Positions 29,170 through 38,718 are shown, counted from the first letter of the stretch. The stretch: 64,000 nucleotides of DNA from Bremerella alba (GCF_013618625.1 NZ_JABRWO010000008.1:1-64000), one strand, 5' to 3'. Translations and numbers: made by a program. Notes: generated by a model not told the origin, from the sequence alone.

Positions 29170-30630
29170 ATGTCTGCCGCTCGAATCTTTCCGAACCGTG
29201 CTCGCACGAAAATCGTCGCCACCGTGGGTCCGGCTTGCCGCACTCCGGAAATGTTGGAAGAACTGGTCATCGCTGGCGTGGACGTATTCCGCGTGAACCT
29301 TGCCCACGGCGACTTGAAGGATCATTCCGAAGTCGTGCGGAATATCCGCGAGATCAGTGCCAAGGTCGGTCGTCCAATCGCGGCCCTGGCTGACCTTTCC
29401 GGTCCAAAGATTCGACTGGGGATATTGCCCGACGATATCGTGCATTGCCACGAAGACGAGATCTACACATTCATTCGGGGCGAAGACTGCTCCGAAGAGA
29501 AGACCCTGACGTGTAACTACACGCCGTTGGTCGACGAGTTGGAAGTTGGCAACGATGTCATGCTGGCCGATGGTACGGTCATGATGACGGTGATCGAAAA
29601 AACGGCCGACACAGCAACTTGTAAGGTCGTCCAAGCGGGTCCCATCCGTAGCCGGCAGGGGATTAACCTGCCTGGCACCAAGCTCAGCGTTGAAGCGCTG
29701 ACCCCGCAAGACATCGAACACGTGAAGTGGGCCGCCGAGAACGATCTCGACTATGTGAGTCTGAGCTTTGTCCGATCAGCAGACGATCTTCGTCAACTGC
29801 GCGACCTGTTGATGCAGCACGAGTCACGTGCGTTCATCATTGCCAAAATTGAAAAGCGCGAAGCACTCGACAACCTCGAAGAGATCGTCCGCGAGTCGAA
29901 CGGCGTGATGGTTGCCCGTGGTGACCTGGGCGTCGAGATCGACGTTGCCGAAGTGGCCGCTTCGCAGAAACTGATTGTGTCGACCTGTTCGCGAATCGGT
30001 CGCCCGGTGATCGTCGCGACGCAGATGCTCGATAGCATGACGACTTCTAATCGTCCTACCCGTGCCGAAGCAACCGACGTGGCCAACGCCATTTTGGATG
30101 GTGCCGATGCGTGCATGCTTTCCGGCGAAACGGCCGTGGGTGTGCATCCAGTGGCCGTGGTGAAGATGATGAACCGCATCATGCTGGCCACCGAAAAGAT
30201 GTGGATGGCCGAACGCGGACCAGCTCGCAAGATTGACAACCGCGTCGCTCAGGTGCACCCAATCACTCAGGCCGTCGTGTCTGGTGCATCGATCACCGCA
30301 GAACATCTGAACGCCAAACTACTGGTCACCGCGACGCGAACCGGCGGTACGGCTTTGACCAAGGCCAAACTGCGAGACGCCATTCCCACCATCAGCGTGA
30401 GCGACTCCGACGCCGCACTGCGTCGCATGTGCTTGTACTGGGGTGTCACACCGATTGCCAATGCCCCCGTGCATAACGGCATTCAGCTACGCCGCTTCAT
30501 CGACCAGTGGGGCCTTTCCAACGGCTACCTGGAAGAAGGTGACCGTGTGGTCTTCATCACCGGCGGCGGCATCATGCAGTCGGCCGAATATATCGTGGTC
30601 GTTCACCGCGTTGAAAAGCCGCAGGACTAA
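29170..30630 (+). CDS. pyk: Pyruvate kinase
   Basis: A 486-residue glycolytic enzyme transferring phosphate from phosphoenolpyruvate to ADP. The N-terminal ARTKIVATVGPACRTPEML, VFRVNLAHGD (usual family Asn-Phe-Ser-His-Gly altered to NLAHG), the active-site strand IIAKIEKREAL, the Mg/PEP site VARGDLGVEI and IVATQMLDSM are all present. The C-terminal allosteric domain (about 360-480) is complete. The usual RxNxSHG motif has Leu-Ala for Phe-Ser, a substitution worth noting but distant from the catalytic Lys. Long leader upstream. Confidence 0.95.
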   Translation: MSAARIFPNRARTKIVATVGPACRTPEMLEELVIAGVDVFRVNLAHGDLKDHSEVVRNIREISAKVGRPIAALADLSGPKIRLGILPDDIVHCHEDEIYTFIRGEDCSEEKTLTCNYTPLVDELEVGNDVMLADGTVMMTVIEKTADTATCKVVQAGPIRSRQGINLPGTKLSVEALTPQDIEHVKWAAENDLDYVSLSFVRSADDLRQLRDLLMQHESRAFIIAKIEKREALDNLEEIVRESNGVMVARGDLGVEIDVAEVAASQKLIVSTCSRIGRPVIVATQMLDSMTTSNRPTRAEATDVANAILDGADACMLSGETAVGVHPVAVVKMMNRIMLATEKMWMAERGPARKIDNRVAQVHPITQAVVSGASITAEHLNAKLLVTATRTGGTALTKAKLRDAIPTISVSDSDAALRRMCLYWGVTPIANAPVHNGIQLRRFIDQWGLSNGYLEEGDRVVFITGGGIMQSAEYIVVVHRVEKPQD

Positions 30631-30839
30631 CGCAGCAGTTCGCAAGCTCTCTCTGCATGGTCTAGGCCTTTGAACCTGGACCGACGTTGCCGACGTGCGG
30701 CTTATAGATGGGCTTGTTAAAGAATTGCGTGTGCCGCTTGGGCATGTGCCGAGAGCATTCGCCGCTTGTGGACTGGGCCTCTATCTTGCTATTCACTCGC
30801 TTGTGGGTATTCGTCTTACCGAGCCGATATTAGGCATCG

Positions 30840-31328
30840 TCAGGCATGCTCGATCAAGTTGCTCAGCACAAAGCATCCCATGCCGGTCAGTGCTGCGCAG
30901 CTAACTACGCAGACTCCCATCACGGCGTAGTTGAACTGCTGAGATGGCACCCAGGTGCTGCCTAAGGCGCCAATTAAAGCTCCGGCTAGCGTGGCTTGGC
31001 TGAGCAATTGGATCTGCCAAGACGAAAGCCCTGTGCGCTCGGCCAAGTTGGGTGGCTTCCATTGGCGAGCGAGGGCAGGGGGTTGGCATGGGGATGGCTC
31101 TTGCTGCTGGCGACGCTTCTTTCTCTGCGATCCGAGGCGATGACTGAGATATGAAGCTCCCAGGTGCACCAGCGAAACGATCAAAAAGAGAACCGTCATG
31201 TAAGCGCCGAAGGGGCCGACCAGACGCAGGATGGCAAAGACCACGCCGCATAATGCCATCACGATGGCCAGTGCCCAGAGCGAAAACCTGGGTGGCAATT
31301 CAGAAACAGAATCAGAACTTCGAGCCAT
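30840..31328 (-). CDS. Small membrane protein, unknown function
   Basis: A 162-residue protein with four predicted helices in two pairs: SLWALAIVMALCGVVFAILRL, AYMTVLFLIVSLVHLGASYL, then a basic loop (RKKRRQQQ) of about 45 residues, and QATLAGALIGALGSTW and AVMGVCVVSCAALTGMGCFVL. No family is recognised. The start at 31328 (MARSSDSVS) is preferred because the 24 codons upstream have no membrane or family character, but no clear ribosome binding site decides it. Convergent with pyk. Confidence 0.55.
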   Translation of the reverse strand: MARSSDSVSELPPRFSLWALAIVMALCGVVFAILRLVGPFGAYMTVLFLIVSLVHLGASYLSHRLGSQRKKRRQQQEPSPCQPPALARQWKPPNLAERTGLSSWQIQLLSQATLAGALIGALGSTWVPSQQFNYAVMGVCVVSCAALTGMGCFVLSNLIEHA

Positions 31329-31487
31329 CGGCGACTCCCGATACCGAACGCCTAACGTTTGCGTTTGGTTCATCGTACCGAAGGGATTGCATCTCGCCAA
31401 CGGAAAGCGAGAAGTTGGCCCACAGACGGGGGCTTCCTGCCGTCAGATTGGGCAGGAAGCAAGCGATGACAAGCTTAAGCGTAATGC

Positions 31488-32852
31488 CTACTTGAGCGAC
31501 GTTCGCATCTCTTCAAGTTGACCCTGCATTGCCTTCAGCTTTTGGGCATGCTGAGGGTCATCGGCCAGGTTGTTGACCTCGTGCGGGTCTTGTTGCAGAT
31601 CGAACAGTTGCTCGAGTTGCGGTTTGGTCTTCGGGTAGAAGACGTACTTCCAGCCATCCTCACGCACTCCTTCGCTTTGCGGAATCGTAGCGTGCGGAAA
31701 GAGGTGCTCGTAATGGAACGCGGTCCGCCAGGGGCTGGACTGATTGCCTTCGACGAGCCCCTTCAGACTTTGTCCCTGCATGACGGCAGGTGGCTTAATG
31801 CCGGCCAGCTCTAGCAGGGTCGGAGCGACGTCGATGCTCAGGGCCATTTCTTCGCGGCGTTGCCCGCGTTGGTCTTTAGGAAGTCGCGGGTCGAAGATGA
31901 TTATGGGGATCCGAATCGACTCTTCATACATCAGCCACTTGCCGGCCAAGCCGTGCTCGCCCAGGAAGAACCCATGATCGGAAGTGAACAAGATCACGGT
32001 GTTGTCGGCGAGCTTCTTCTCTTCCAACTTGGCGACCATTGCCCCGACGAAATCGTCGACACCGGTCAGCAATCGGTAATAGTCCTTGACGTTCTTCTGG
32101 AGCATCTCATCTCCATCGAAGCGACGTTCCCAGCGAACGCGTGATTCGCCTCCTTGCAGCTGCTGCGGAAGTTTCTGGTAGTGCTCGTTGTCGGCGGTTT
32201 CCGCTGGCACAACTGCTTCGTCCGCATAATAGTCGGTGTACTTAGGGGCGTGTTGAAACTGCCAGCCAGGGCCATCTTGGCAATGAGCCGCTTTGAAGCT
32301 GACCTGCAGGCAGAAGGGCTTTTCTGGCGAACACGTGTCGAGGAACTCGAGCGTCTGATCTTCCAAGTGCTTGGTCATGTGAGGGCGACCGTCGACGAAG
32401 TACTTGCCTTGGCCGGGGAAACCTTTCCAGTAGTCGTACTGATCGGCAGGCAGCTTATTGCCAATGCCCCATTTGCCGATGAAAGCCGTTTGGTATCCGT
32501 CTGCGCGAAGCAAAGCAGGGAACGTCTGGCTGAACGCCTCGGGGCTAAGCGTAGCGCGGAAGTCGACGATGCCGTGGCGACGAGCATATTGCCCGGTAAT
32601 AAACGAGGTCCGGCTGATCGCGCAGATGGCCGTCGTCGCGAAGGCATTCTCGAAGACGACACCTTCCTTGGCCAGGCGATCGATGTGGGGTGTCTTGATC
32701 ATCGGATTGCCCATGCAGCCCAGCGCGTCCCAGCGTTGGTCGTCGGTCAGCAGGAAAATCAGATTCGGTCGATCCGCCGCCGATGCGTTTTGCCACGCCG
32801 AAAAGACAGAGGAGATCGCAACAAAAAGGGCGAAAACAAGTTGTTTTTGCAT
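31488..32852 (-). CDS. Secreted sulfatase with an unusual active-site motif
   Basis: A 454-residue exported sulfatase family protein. A signal peptide (QLVFALFVAISSVFSAWQNASA) precedes NLIFLLTDDQRWDALG. The formylglycine region reads ICAISRTSFITGQ: Cys77 and Arg81 are present but the middle position, usually Pro or Ala, is Ile79. The rest is complete, with GKWGIGN, FTSDHGFFLGEHGLAGKW and a C-terminal LFDLQQDPHEVNNLA. This subgroup resembles iduronate/choline-type sulfatases. It is likely active if the modifying enzyme accepts CAISR. The ATG at 32852 begins the signal peptide. Confidence 0.88.
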   Translation of the reverse strand: MQKQLVFALFVAISSVFSAWQNASAADRPNLIFLLTDDQRWDALGCMGNPMIKTPHIDRLAKEGVVFENAFATTAICAISRTSFITGQYARRHGIVDFRATLSPEAFSQTFPALLRADGYQTAFIGKWGIGNKLPADQYDYWKGFPGQGKYFVDGRPHMTKHLEDQTLEFLDTCSPEKPFCLQVSFKAAHCQDGPGWQFQHAPKYTDYYADEAVVPAETADNEHYQKLPQQLQGGESRVRWERRFDGDEMLQKNVKDYYRLLTGVDDFVGAMVAKLEEKKLADNTVILFTSDHGFFLGEHGLAGKWLMYEESIRIPIIIFDPRLPKDQRGQRREEMALSIDVAPTLLELAGIKPPAVMQGQSLKGLVEGNQSSPWRTAFHYEHLFPHATIPQSEGVREDGWKYVFYPKTKPQLEQLFDLQQDPHEVNNLADDPQHAQKLKAMQGQLEEMRTSLK

Positions 32853-33016
32853 AATTGGCAAGCTCTAGGTGAGGGAAGCTACAAGACTAGGGGTGAACGC
32901 ACTAAGTTACCAAACTTTCTATAAGTCGGCACGAAAAAATTGAGTGACCGTGCGTCGAGTGCGATACTGACAGGTTCGTTCCTTCTAGCATCATCCCTCG
33001 GATCATTCGATTCAAG

Positions 33017-35506
33017 TTGGTACCTAAGCAAACTTCTCAGGCAAATCACCAGCGTACGATCTATCGTCCGCTGGTCTTGCTTGCGCCGGCGTTGACGCTG
33101 GGGGTCATCGGCGACGCGGCACTCGACTTTTCGATGACCCTATGGCTGGGGGCGTTTGCCAGTTTGATGGTACTGTGGGGGCTGTTGTGGTGGAAACGAC
33201 AGGAACGCCACGCCAGCGTCTGCTTGCTTCTCGTCGTCGCGGTATTCGGCGGCATGCTGCACCATGCCCATTGGAATCTCTACCGCTCGACCGAATTAAG
33301 CTGCGGTCTGTCGCCTGATAAGCAACCGGTCGCATTGCAGGGAACGGTGACCGATTACCCGCGATTCTTGCCAGCTAAGCCGCCCAGTTCGGCATTCGAA
33401 TTTGAACTTGCTAACCAATGGAAGGTTCCCTTTCGGATTCATCAGATTCGCAGTGGGGCCACCTGGGAAGCCGCGTCAGGTCATACCGAGATCTATGTCT
33501 CGGGAGACACGATCGATGTTCACCCGGGCGAATCCATCTTGGTATTTGCCCAGGCAAGTTGCTCGGAAGGAGCGCTCAATCCGGGAGAGTTCGATTTCGC
33601 TAATTGGGCCCGGGGGAAGCGTCGGCGGACGTTTCTGCGTAGTGGCTTTTCGGAGTGCCTGCAAGCGATCGGTACTGCTGAGCAGCCGTCGCGATGGAAT
33701 CCGATTCGCGAAGCCCGGCATTACGTCAGCCGTGAGTTAGCCGCCGCCATACCACCGGGGCTCGATGGCCTGGCCGAAACCATCTTCCTGGGGCGTCGCG
33801 AACGTTTGTCAGACGCTACCGACGAGGCATTCCGGCAAACCGGCACAGTTCACCTGTTGGCATTGTCGGGATTGCACTTGGGAATCCTGGCGCTATTTGC
33901 CTATTGGCTGCTTCGCTTTTTGCCGGGGCCTGGTTGGCTTCCGGCGGTCTGCCTGCTTCTGATGACGTTGGGCTACGTGATTTTGGTGGATGCCCGGCCA
34001 CCGATTGTGCGGGCATCGATACTGGTCGCTTCGTTTTGCGTAGCCATGATTTTGTTTCGTCGCCAAGTGTTTTGGAACAGCTTGGCGGCAGCCTGGATTA
34101 TTGTTATCTGCTGGAATCCCACCGAGATCTTTCAAGCGGGAACGCAGCTTTCGTTCGTCGCAGTCGCCTCGCTGGCATGGCTTTCCGGCTTTCTAGCGAC
34201 TAGGAAGAAGATCGACCCGCTTCAAAAACTGATTGAAGAGTCGCGTCCGTGGCCGGTGAAGTGCACACGTGTTGCCGCACGCTGGCTAGGCGGCATGTTC
34301 GTGGCTTCGTTAGTGGTTTGGCTGGTGACGTTGCCGCTGGTCTTGTTTCACTTTCATGCGGCTTCACCTTGGACGATCGTCCTTTCTCCGATCCTGATCA
34401 TTCCGATGGGGTTCGCATTGGGTGGCACGTTATTGCTTCTGGCCGCGTCGATTGCGGTTCCCATAGCAACGCCAATTTTGTCGTGGCTTGTCTCATGGCC
34501 CCTGTGGATGATGCAGGAAACGGTCTCCTGGACTCAGCAGCACGCTGGCCTCACGTTTTGGTCTGCAGGGCCACCGGCGTGGTGGGTCATTGGGTTTTAT
34601 ACCGTTGCGGCGATCGTCGCCTGGCAGATGCTGACTCGCCGCTTTCCGATCCGTTGGAGCGTCGCCGTAGTGGCCCTTTGGCTGATGGTCGGGTTTGTGT
34701 GGGGAACCCTTCAAGCGATCGAGTCCGCTACCCGGGACGACTTGGTGTGTACGTTTGTCAGCGTGGGGCACGGAACCTGCGTCTTGGTGGAACTGCCTGA
34801 GGGACGCCACTTGTTGTACGACTGTGGACGGCTTGGTTCGCCGAAGCGGGCCTGTCAGTCCCTCTCGGCCGTGCTGTGGAGCAAAGGGATCGAGCACCTC
34901 GATGCGGTCATCATTTCCCATGACGATGCCGATCATTACAACGGCCTGCCGGAAGTGCTCGAGCGTTTCTCGGTCGGGGCCGTTTATTGTTCGGACTTGA
35001 TGGAGAAGATCCCGAGCGACCTTGTCTCGTCATTACTGGCCGATATAAACGGACGAGGTATTCCGCTACGAACCTTGTCCGCAGGCAGAACTCTGCAAGC
35101 ACATCCGAGTGTGGGAATGACCATTCTCCATCCAACCCGCAAAGGCGTGCTCGGGCGAGACAACGCGAACAGTATTGTGCTGCTGATCGAGTACCGCGGA
35201 CGCCGTATTCTGCTGCCGGGGGATTTGGAGTCGCCAGGCACCGAAGGAGTGATTGTCGAACGCCCAATCGATTGCGACATCGTCATGGCCCCGCATCATG
35301 GCAGCCGACACAGCCATGCCGAGTCGTTCTATCAGTGGTGTCAGCCAGAGTGGATAGTAGTCAGCAGCGGCTCGCGTGAGATCGGCGGGCCAGAAAACGC
35401 CCAGCCAGGCGAGCCAGTGTGGCTCAATACGGCGGCCAGCGGAATGATCCAAATCCGCTTAACCGCCGAAGGCGGAGCTCCTCAGGTAAATACCTGGAAA
35501 AAATAG
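33017..35506 (+). CDS. comEC: ComEC/Rec2 DNA-uptake channel protein
   Basis: An 829-residue inner-membrane protein of natural transformation, expected to pass single-stranded DNA into the cytoplasm. An N-terminal DUF4131-like part is followed by the competence domain with the marker HLLALSGLHLGILAL and about ten helices (residues 270-570). A metallo-beta-lactamase-like domain follows, with the motif ISHDDADHYNG (His635), and ends in APHHGSRHSHAESF. The start is TTG at 33017, which is uncertain; a shorter N-terminus is possible. No comEA or comF gene is adjacent. Confidence 0.9.
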   Translation: MVPKQTSQANHQRTIYRPLVLLAPALTLGVIGDAALDFSMTLWLGAFASLMVLWGLLWWKRQERHASVCLLLVVAVFGGMLHHAHWNLYRSTELSCGLSPDKQPVALQGTVTDYPRFLPAKPPSSAFEFELANQWKVPFRIHQIRSGATWEAASGHTEIYVSGDTIDVHPGESILVFAQASCSEGALNPGEFDFANWARGKRRRTFLRSGFSECLQAIGTAEQPSRWNPIREARHYVSRELAAAIPPGLDGLAETIFLGRRERLSDATDEAFRQTGTVHLLALSGLHLGILALFAYWLLRFLPGPGWLPAVCLLLMTLGYVILVDARPPIVRASILVASFCVAMILFRRQVFWNSLAAAWIIVICWNPTEIFQAGTQLSFVAVASLAWLSGFLATRKKIDPLQKLIEESRPWPVKCTRVAARWLGGMFVASLVVWLVTLPLVLFHFHAASPWTIVLSPILIIPMGFALGGTLLLLAASIAVPIATPILSWLVSWPLWMMQETVSWTQQHAGLTFWSAGPPAWWVIGFYTVAAIVAWQMLTRRFPIRWSVAVVALWLMVGFVWGTLQAIESATRDDLVCTFVSVGHGTCVLVELPEGRHLLYDCGRLGSPKRACQSLSAVLWSKGIEHLDAVIISHDDADHYNGLPEVLERFSVGAVYCSDLMEKIPSDLVSSLLADINGRGIPLRTLSAGRTLQAHPSVGMTILHPTRKGVLGRDNANSIVLLIEYRGRRILLPGDLESPGTEGVIVERPIDCDIVMAPHHGSRHSHAESFYQWCQPEWIVVSSGSREIGGPENAQPGEPVWLNTAASGMIQIRLTAEGGAPQVNTWKK

Positions 35507-35590
35507 CCTCTCGCGGTGGTAGAGTAGGGGGCGTGGGTGGTTTTAATGAAAACCTAGCCAGCATTCTGGGCTCAACTGGGGTATTAGGCG

Positions 35591-35618
35591 TTGCAAAATC
35601 AGCTTTCACTGCTAAATT
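35591..35618 (+). promoter_or_regulatory. Candidate promoter for rpsO
   Basis: TTGCAA at 35591-35596 and TAAATT at 35613-35618 are separated by 16 bases. They lie 150 bases before the rpsO start in an AT-richer stretch. Confidence 0.3.
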
Positions 35619-35659
35619 AACGGTCTTATCAAGAGATTGAGGATGAGTTTGATGCGCTG

Positions 35660-35755
35660 GTGTCCGCGATTTTGGTAGTTGCGGGAATCCTTTCGGTTTC
35701 ACAAGTCCTTGTTGTTATTGTGGTTAAGAAGAAGTCACCCTACTTGCGGACGTAA
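35660..35755 (+). CDS. Possible membrane micropeptide before rpsO
   Basis: A 31-residue frame starting at GTG and ending 12 bases before rpsO. It reads as one hydrophobic helix with a basic tail (ILVVAGILSVSQVLVVIVVKKK). The frame begins after a stop at about 35618-35620. There is no good ribosome binding site for the GTG, so expression is doubtful. Confidence 0.2.
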   Translation: MSAILVVAGILSVSQVLVVIVVKKKSPYLRT

Positions 35756-35767
35756 GTCAAGTCGCCC

Positions 35768-36037
35768 ATGTCGATTACCAAAGAAAAGAAGAACGATGCC
35801 ATCCAAGATTTCAAACGTGGTGGCGAGGACACGGGTTCCCCGGAAGTTCAGATTGCGATTTTAACCAGTCGCATCAACAGCCTGACGGAGCACATGAAGA
35901 AGCACCACAAGGACTACGCGACGCGTCGCGGGTTGCTTGCCATGGTGAGCCGACGTCGCCGCTTGCTCGATTATCTGAAGCGGCACGATCCCCAGAAATA
36001 TCTCGATATGCTGGCACGGCTTGGTATTCGTAAGTAG
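35768..36037 (+). CDS. rpsO: 30S ribosomal protein S15
   Basis: An 89-residue S15, binding the central domain of 16S rRNA early in small-subunit assembly. The family pattern is intact: [53 protein letters not shown] and a final [12 protein letters not shown]. Length matches exactly. It is followed by a terminator and then pnp, the classical rpsO-pnp order. Confidence 0.97.
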   Translation: MSITKEKKNDAIQDFKRGGEDTGSPEVQIAILTSRINSLTEHMKKHHKDYATRRGLLAMVSRRRRLLDYLKRHDPQKYLDMLARLGIRK

Positions 36038-36117
36038 CGAATTGCTGCTGCGGCCTGGTCGAAGGAGGTTCGTACCTGAATGGGCGAGCCTCATAAACTG
36101 GCAATGGAATTAGCCTG

Positions 36118-36152
36118 AAGACGCGCGCCCTAGGGGCTATTGCGCGTCTTTA
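36118..36152 (+). terminator. Terminator between rpsO and pnp
   Basis: AAGACGCGC and GCGCGTCTT pair perfectly around a central CCTAGGGG region and end in TTT. Part of the transcription may read through into pnp, as in other bacteria. Confidence 0.7.
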
Positions 36153-36276
36153 CCACGCTTCGCCGGCGATGGAAAAGATTGGCTGGCTTGGCACCCTTAC
36201 GAGGTTCCGCTCTGTTAATGATTGTGCGGTGGGCCTCAACCTTATATTGAACCAAGCACTGGATGTTCCAATTGGC

Positions 36277-36301
36277 CGGGCCTCTCTCTCCTCCAGGCCC
36301 G
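36277..36301 (+). promoter_or_regulatory. Hairpin in the pnp leader
   Basis: CGGGCCT (36277-36283) and AGGCCCG (36295-36301) form a seven-pair stem whose 11-base loop holds CCTCC, complementary to a Shine-Dalgarno core. It ends 59 bases before the pnp GTG. PNPase in other bacteria controls its own mRNA through a leader hairpin; the same role here is inference. Confidence 0.4.
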
Positions 36302-36360
36302 CACCTTCTTGGCGAAAGCCCTCTAGGAAAGCTTCTGGTGCGCTGTGTAGGACGGAAAAA

Positions 36361-38631
36361 GTGGAAGTAATTCGTGTAGAGAAGCAGATTGGCAATGCAA
36401 CCTTATCCCTCGAAACCGGCTTTCTAGCCAAGCAAGCCCACGGGGCTGTGCTCGTACAATATGGCGAAACTGTTGTCTTCGTCGCCACCGTCTCTGGCCC
36501 GTCTCGGCCTGGGACTGACTTCTTTCCTTTGACCTGTGATTACCGCGAACGAACCGCTGCTGCGGGTAAGTTCCCTGGTGGTTTCATCAAGCGAGAAGGT
36601 CGCCCAACGACCAAGGAAATTCTTTCGTCACGTCTGATGGATCGCCCGATTCGTCCTATGTTCCCTAAGGGATACCACGACGAAGTTCAGATTCAGGCCA
36701 GTGTTGTGGCCAGCGATCGGATGTACGACGGTGACGTGCTCGCCATGAATGGTGCCTCGGCCGCTTTGTGCATCTCGCACTTGCCGTTCCAGGGTCCTTT
36801 GGCTGCCGTTCGTGTCGGTCGCGTCGATGGCGAAATCGTTGCTTTCCCCACCTTTGAACAGTTGGAGCAAAGCGACCTCGACCTGATCATCTCGGGCAAC
36901 AAAGAATCGGTTTTGATGATCGAAGGTTTCTCGCGGGAAATGCCCGAAGACGAGATGGCCGATGCGATCATGAAGGCCCACGAAGTGGTCAAGGAAATCT
37001 GCGACCTGCAAGCCGAACTGACCGCGAAGGTCGGTAAAGCGAAGATGGAGTACCCCGAGCCAGACGATGGCGGCCTCTATCAGAAGCTGACCGACACTTG
37101 CTACGCCGACCTGAAAGCTGCTAAGCAGACGACCGGCAAGCAAGATCGCGCCGACAAGGTTCGCGAACTGAAGACCAAGGTCAAGGAAGAACTGATTCCT
37201 GATCCGCAAGCCGAAGGTGCGTTCGACGAAAGTCTGTTCGGCACGGCTTGGCACGATCTGGAAGAACGCGTTGTGCGTGACCTGATCCTCAGCGGTACCC
37301 GTACCGACGGCCGCGACGCCAAGAGCTTGCGTGCGATCGAATGCAAGGTCGACGTTCTGCCACGCGTTCACGGTTCGGCTGTCTTTCAGCGTGGGGAAAC
37401 CCAATCGCTGATCACTGTCACCCTGGGTACCCCACGTGACGAACAACGCGTCGACGGCTTGATCGACGAGTACTCGAAGAAGTTCATGCTCGACTACAAC
37501 TTCCCGAGCTTCTCGGTGGGTGAATGTCGTCCGATTCGTGGCCCAGGCCGACGTGAAATCGGTCATGGTGCATTGGCCGAACGTAGCGTGAACCCCGTAC
37601 TGCCGTCGCCGGAAGACTTCCCGTACACGGTACGTGTGATCTCCGACATTCTCGAATCCAATGGTTCGAGCTCGATGGCTTCGGTCTGCGGTGCGACCCT
37701 CGCTCTGATGGCTGCTGGCGTGCCGATCACCAACCCAGTTGCCGGGATCTCGATCGGCCTGGTGAAGGAAGGCGACGACTACGTCCTGCTGACCGACATC
37801 TTGGGCGAAGAAGATCACCATGGCGACATGGACTTCAAAATCGCTGGTACCCAGAACGGGATCACCGGCATCCAGTTGGACCTCAAGATCAAAGGGATCA
37901 ACGAGGACATCATCCGCAAGACGCTGGTTCAGGCCCGCGAAGCCCGTATCGAGATCCTGCGGAATATGCTGACCACCATCAGCCAACCTAAGGAAGAGAC
38001 TTCGAAGTTCGCTCCTCGCATGATGCGAACCAAGATCAACCCCGAGAAGATCGGTTTGCTCATCGGCCCTGGCGGCAAGACCATTCGTGCCATCCAGGAA
38101 GAAACGGGCGCGACGCTCGACGTCGAAGACGACGGTACCGTGATTGTTGCCAGTGGTAACTTGGAATGGGCCGAAGCCGCCATGGCTCGCGTTCAGGCCA
38201 TCACCGGTGAAGTCGAAGTCGGCAAGATCTACGAAGGCCGCGTCACTAGCGTGAAGGACTTCGGTGCCTTTGTCGAAATCTTGCCAGGCCGCGACGGCTT
38301 GTGCCACATCAGCGAACTGTCGACCGAATACGTTTCGGACGTCAACTCGGTGGTCAAGGTCGGCGACATCCTGGCCGTGAAGGTCTTGTTGGTCGACGAA
38401 CACGACCGCGTCAAGCTGAGCCACAAAGCCACCCTGCCAGGCGGCGAAGCCCCAGCCGGCGACGGCGACGAAGAAATGGCTGCGGCCGGTTCACGTGACG
38501 GCGGCGGTCGAGGCCGTGACCGTGGCGACCGTGGTGGAGATCGCGGCGGTGACCGAGGTGGCCGTGGCGGCGATCGCGGTGGAGACCGAGGCGGTGACCG
38601 CGGACGACGACGTCCGCGTCGTGAAGACTAA
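36361..38631 (+). CDS. pnp: Polyribonucleotide nucleotidyltransferase (PNPase)
   Basis: A 756-residue phosphorolytic 3'-5' exoribonuclease. Two RNase PH domains (about 10-145 and 305-535; catalytic GRREIGHGALAER and ITDILGEEDHHGDMDFK-type acidic motif), a KH domain with IGLLIGPGGKTIR (about 565) and an S1 domain with GRVTSVKDFGAFVEI (about 620-690) are in the usual order. The tail from about residue 712 is unusual: tandem GGDRGGDRG repeats, Arg/Gly/Asp-rich and probably disordered. The start is GTG at 36361 (VEVIRVEKQ); the frame is open 64 codons upstream but that part does not match the family. Confidence 0.95.
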   Translation: MEVIRVEKQIGNATLSLETGFLAKQAHGAVLVQYGETVVFVATVSGPSRPGTDFFPLTCDYRERTAAAGKFPGGFIKREGRPTTKEILSSRLMDRPIRPMFPKGYHDEVQIQASVVASDRMYDGDVLAMNGASAALCISHLPFQGPLAAVRVGRVDGEIVAFPTFEQLEQSDLDLIISGNKESVLMIEGFSREMPEDEMADAIMKAHEVVKEICDLQAELTAKVGKAKMEYPEPDDGGLYQKLTDTCYADLKAAKQTTGKQDRADKVRELKTKVKEELIPDPQAEGAFDESLFGTAWHDLEERVVRDLILSGTRTDGRDAKSLRAIECKVDVLPRVHGSAVFQRGETQSLITVTLGTPRDEQRVDGLIDEYSKKFMLDYNFPSFSVGECRPIRGPGRREIGHGALAERSVNPVLPSPEDFPYTVRVISDILESNGSSSMASVCGATLALMAAGVPITNPVAGISIGLVKEGDDYVLLTDILGEEDHHGDMDFKIAGTQNGITGIQLDLKIKGINEDIIRKTLVQAREARIEILRNMLTTISQPKEETSKFAPRMMRTKINPEKIGLLIGPGGKTIRAIQEETGATLDVEDDGTVIVASGNLEWAEAAMARVQAITGEVEVGKIYEGRVTSVKDFGAFVEILPGRDGLCHISELSTEYVSDVNSVVKVGDILAVKVLLVDEHDRVKLSHKATLPGGEAPAGDGDEEMAAAGSRDGGGRGRDRGDRGGDRGGDRGGRGGDRGGDRGGDRGRRRPRRED

Positions 38632-38674
38632 GAGCTTCGAGCGACAGTTCTCTAAGTTCAGCAGATAATCGATC

Positions 38675-38705
38675 GCCCGGAGTGCAGCAGTGCTCCGGGC
38701 TTTTT
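38675..38705 (+). terminator. Rho-independent terminator after pnp
   Basis: GCCCGGAG and CTCCGGGC form a perfect eight-pair stem around a ten-base loop, then five T. Confidence 0.9.
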
Positions 38706-38718
38706 CGTGAGATCAAAG

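Noticed and set aside
30695-30904. A 69-codon plus-strand frame after pyk
   Set aside because: No ribosome binding site, no family likeness, and it runs into the convergent membrane-protein gene.
36628-38424. A 598-codon frame antisense to pnp
   Set aside because: It mirrors the codon positions of pnp, has no family motif, and arises from third-position GC bias. pnp is certain.
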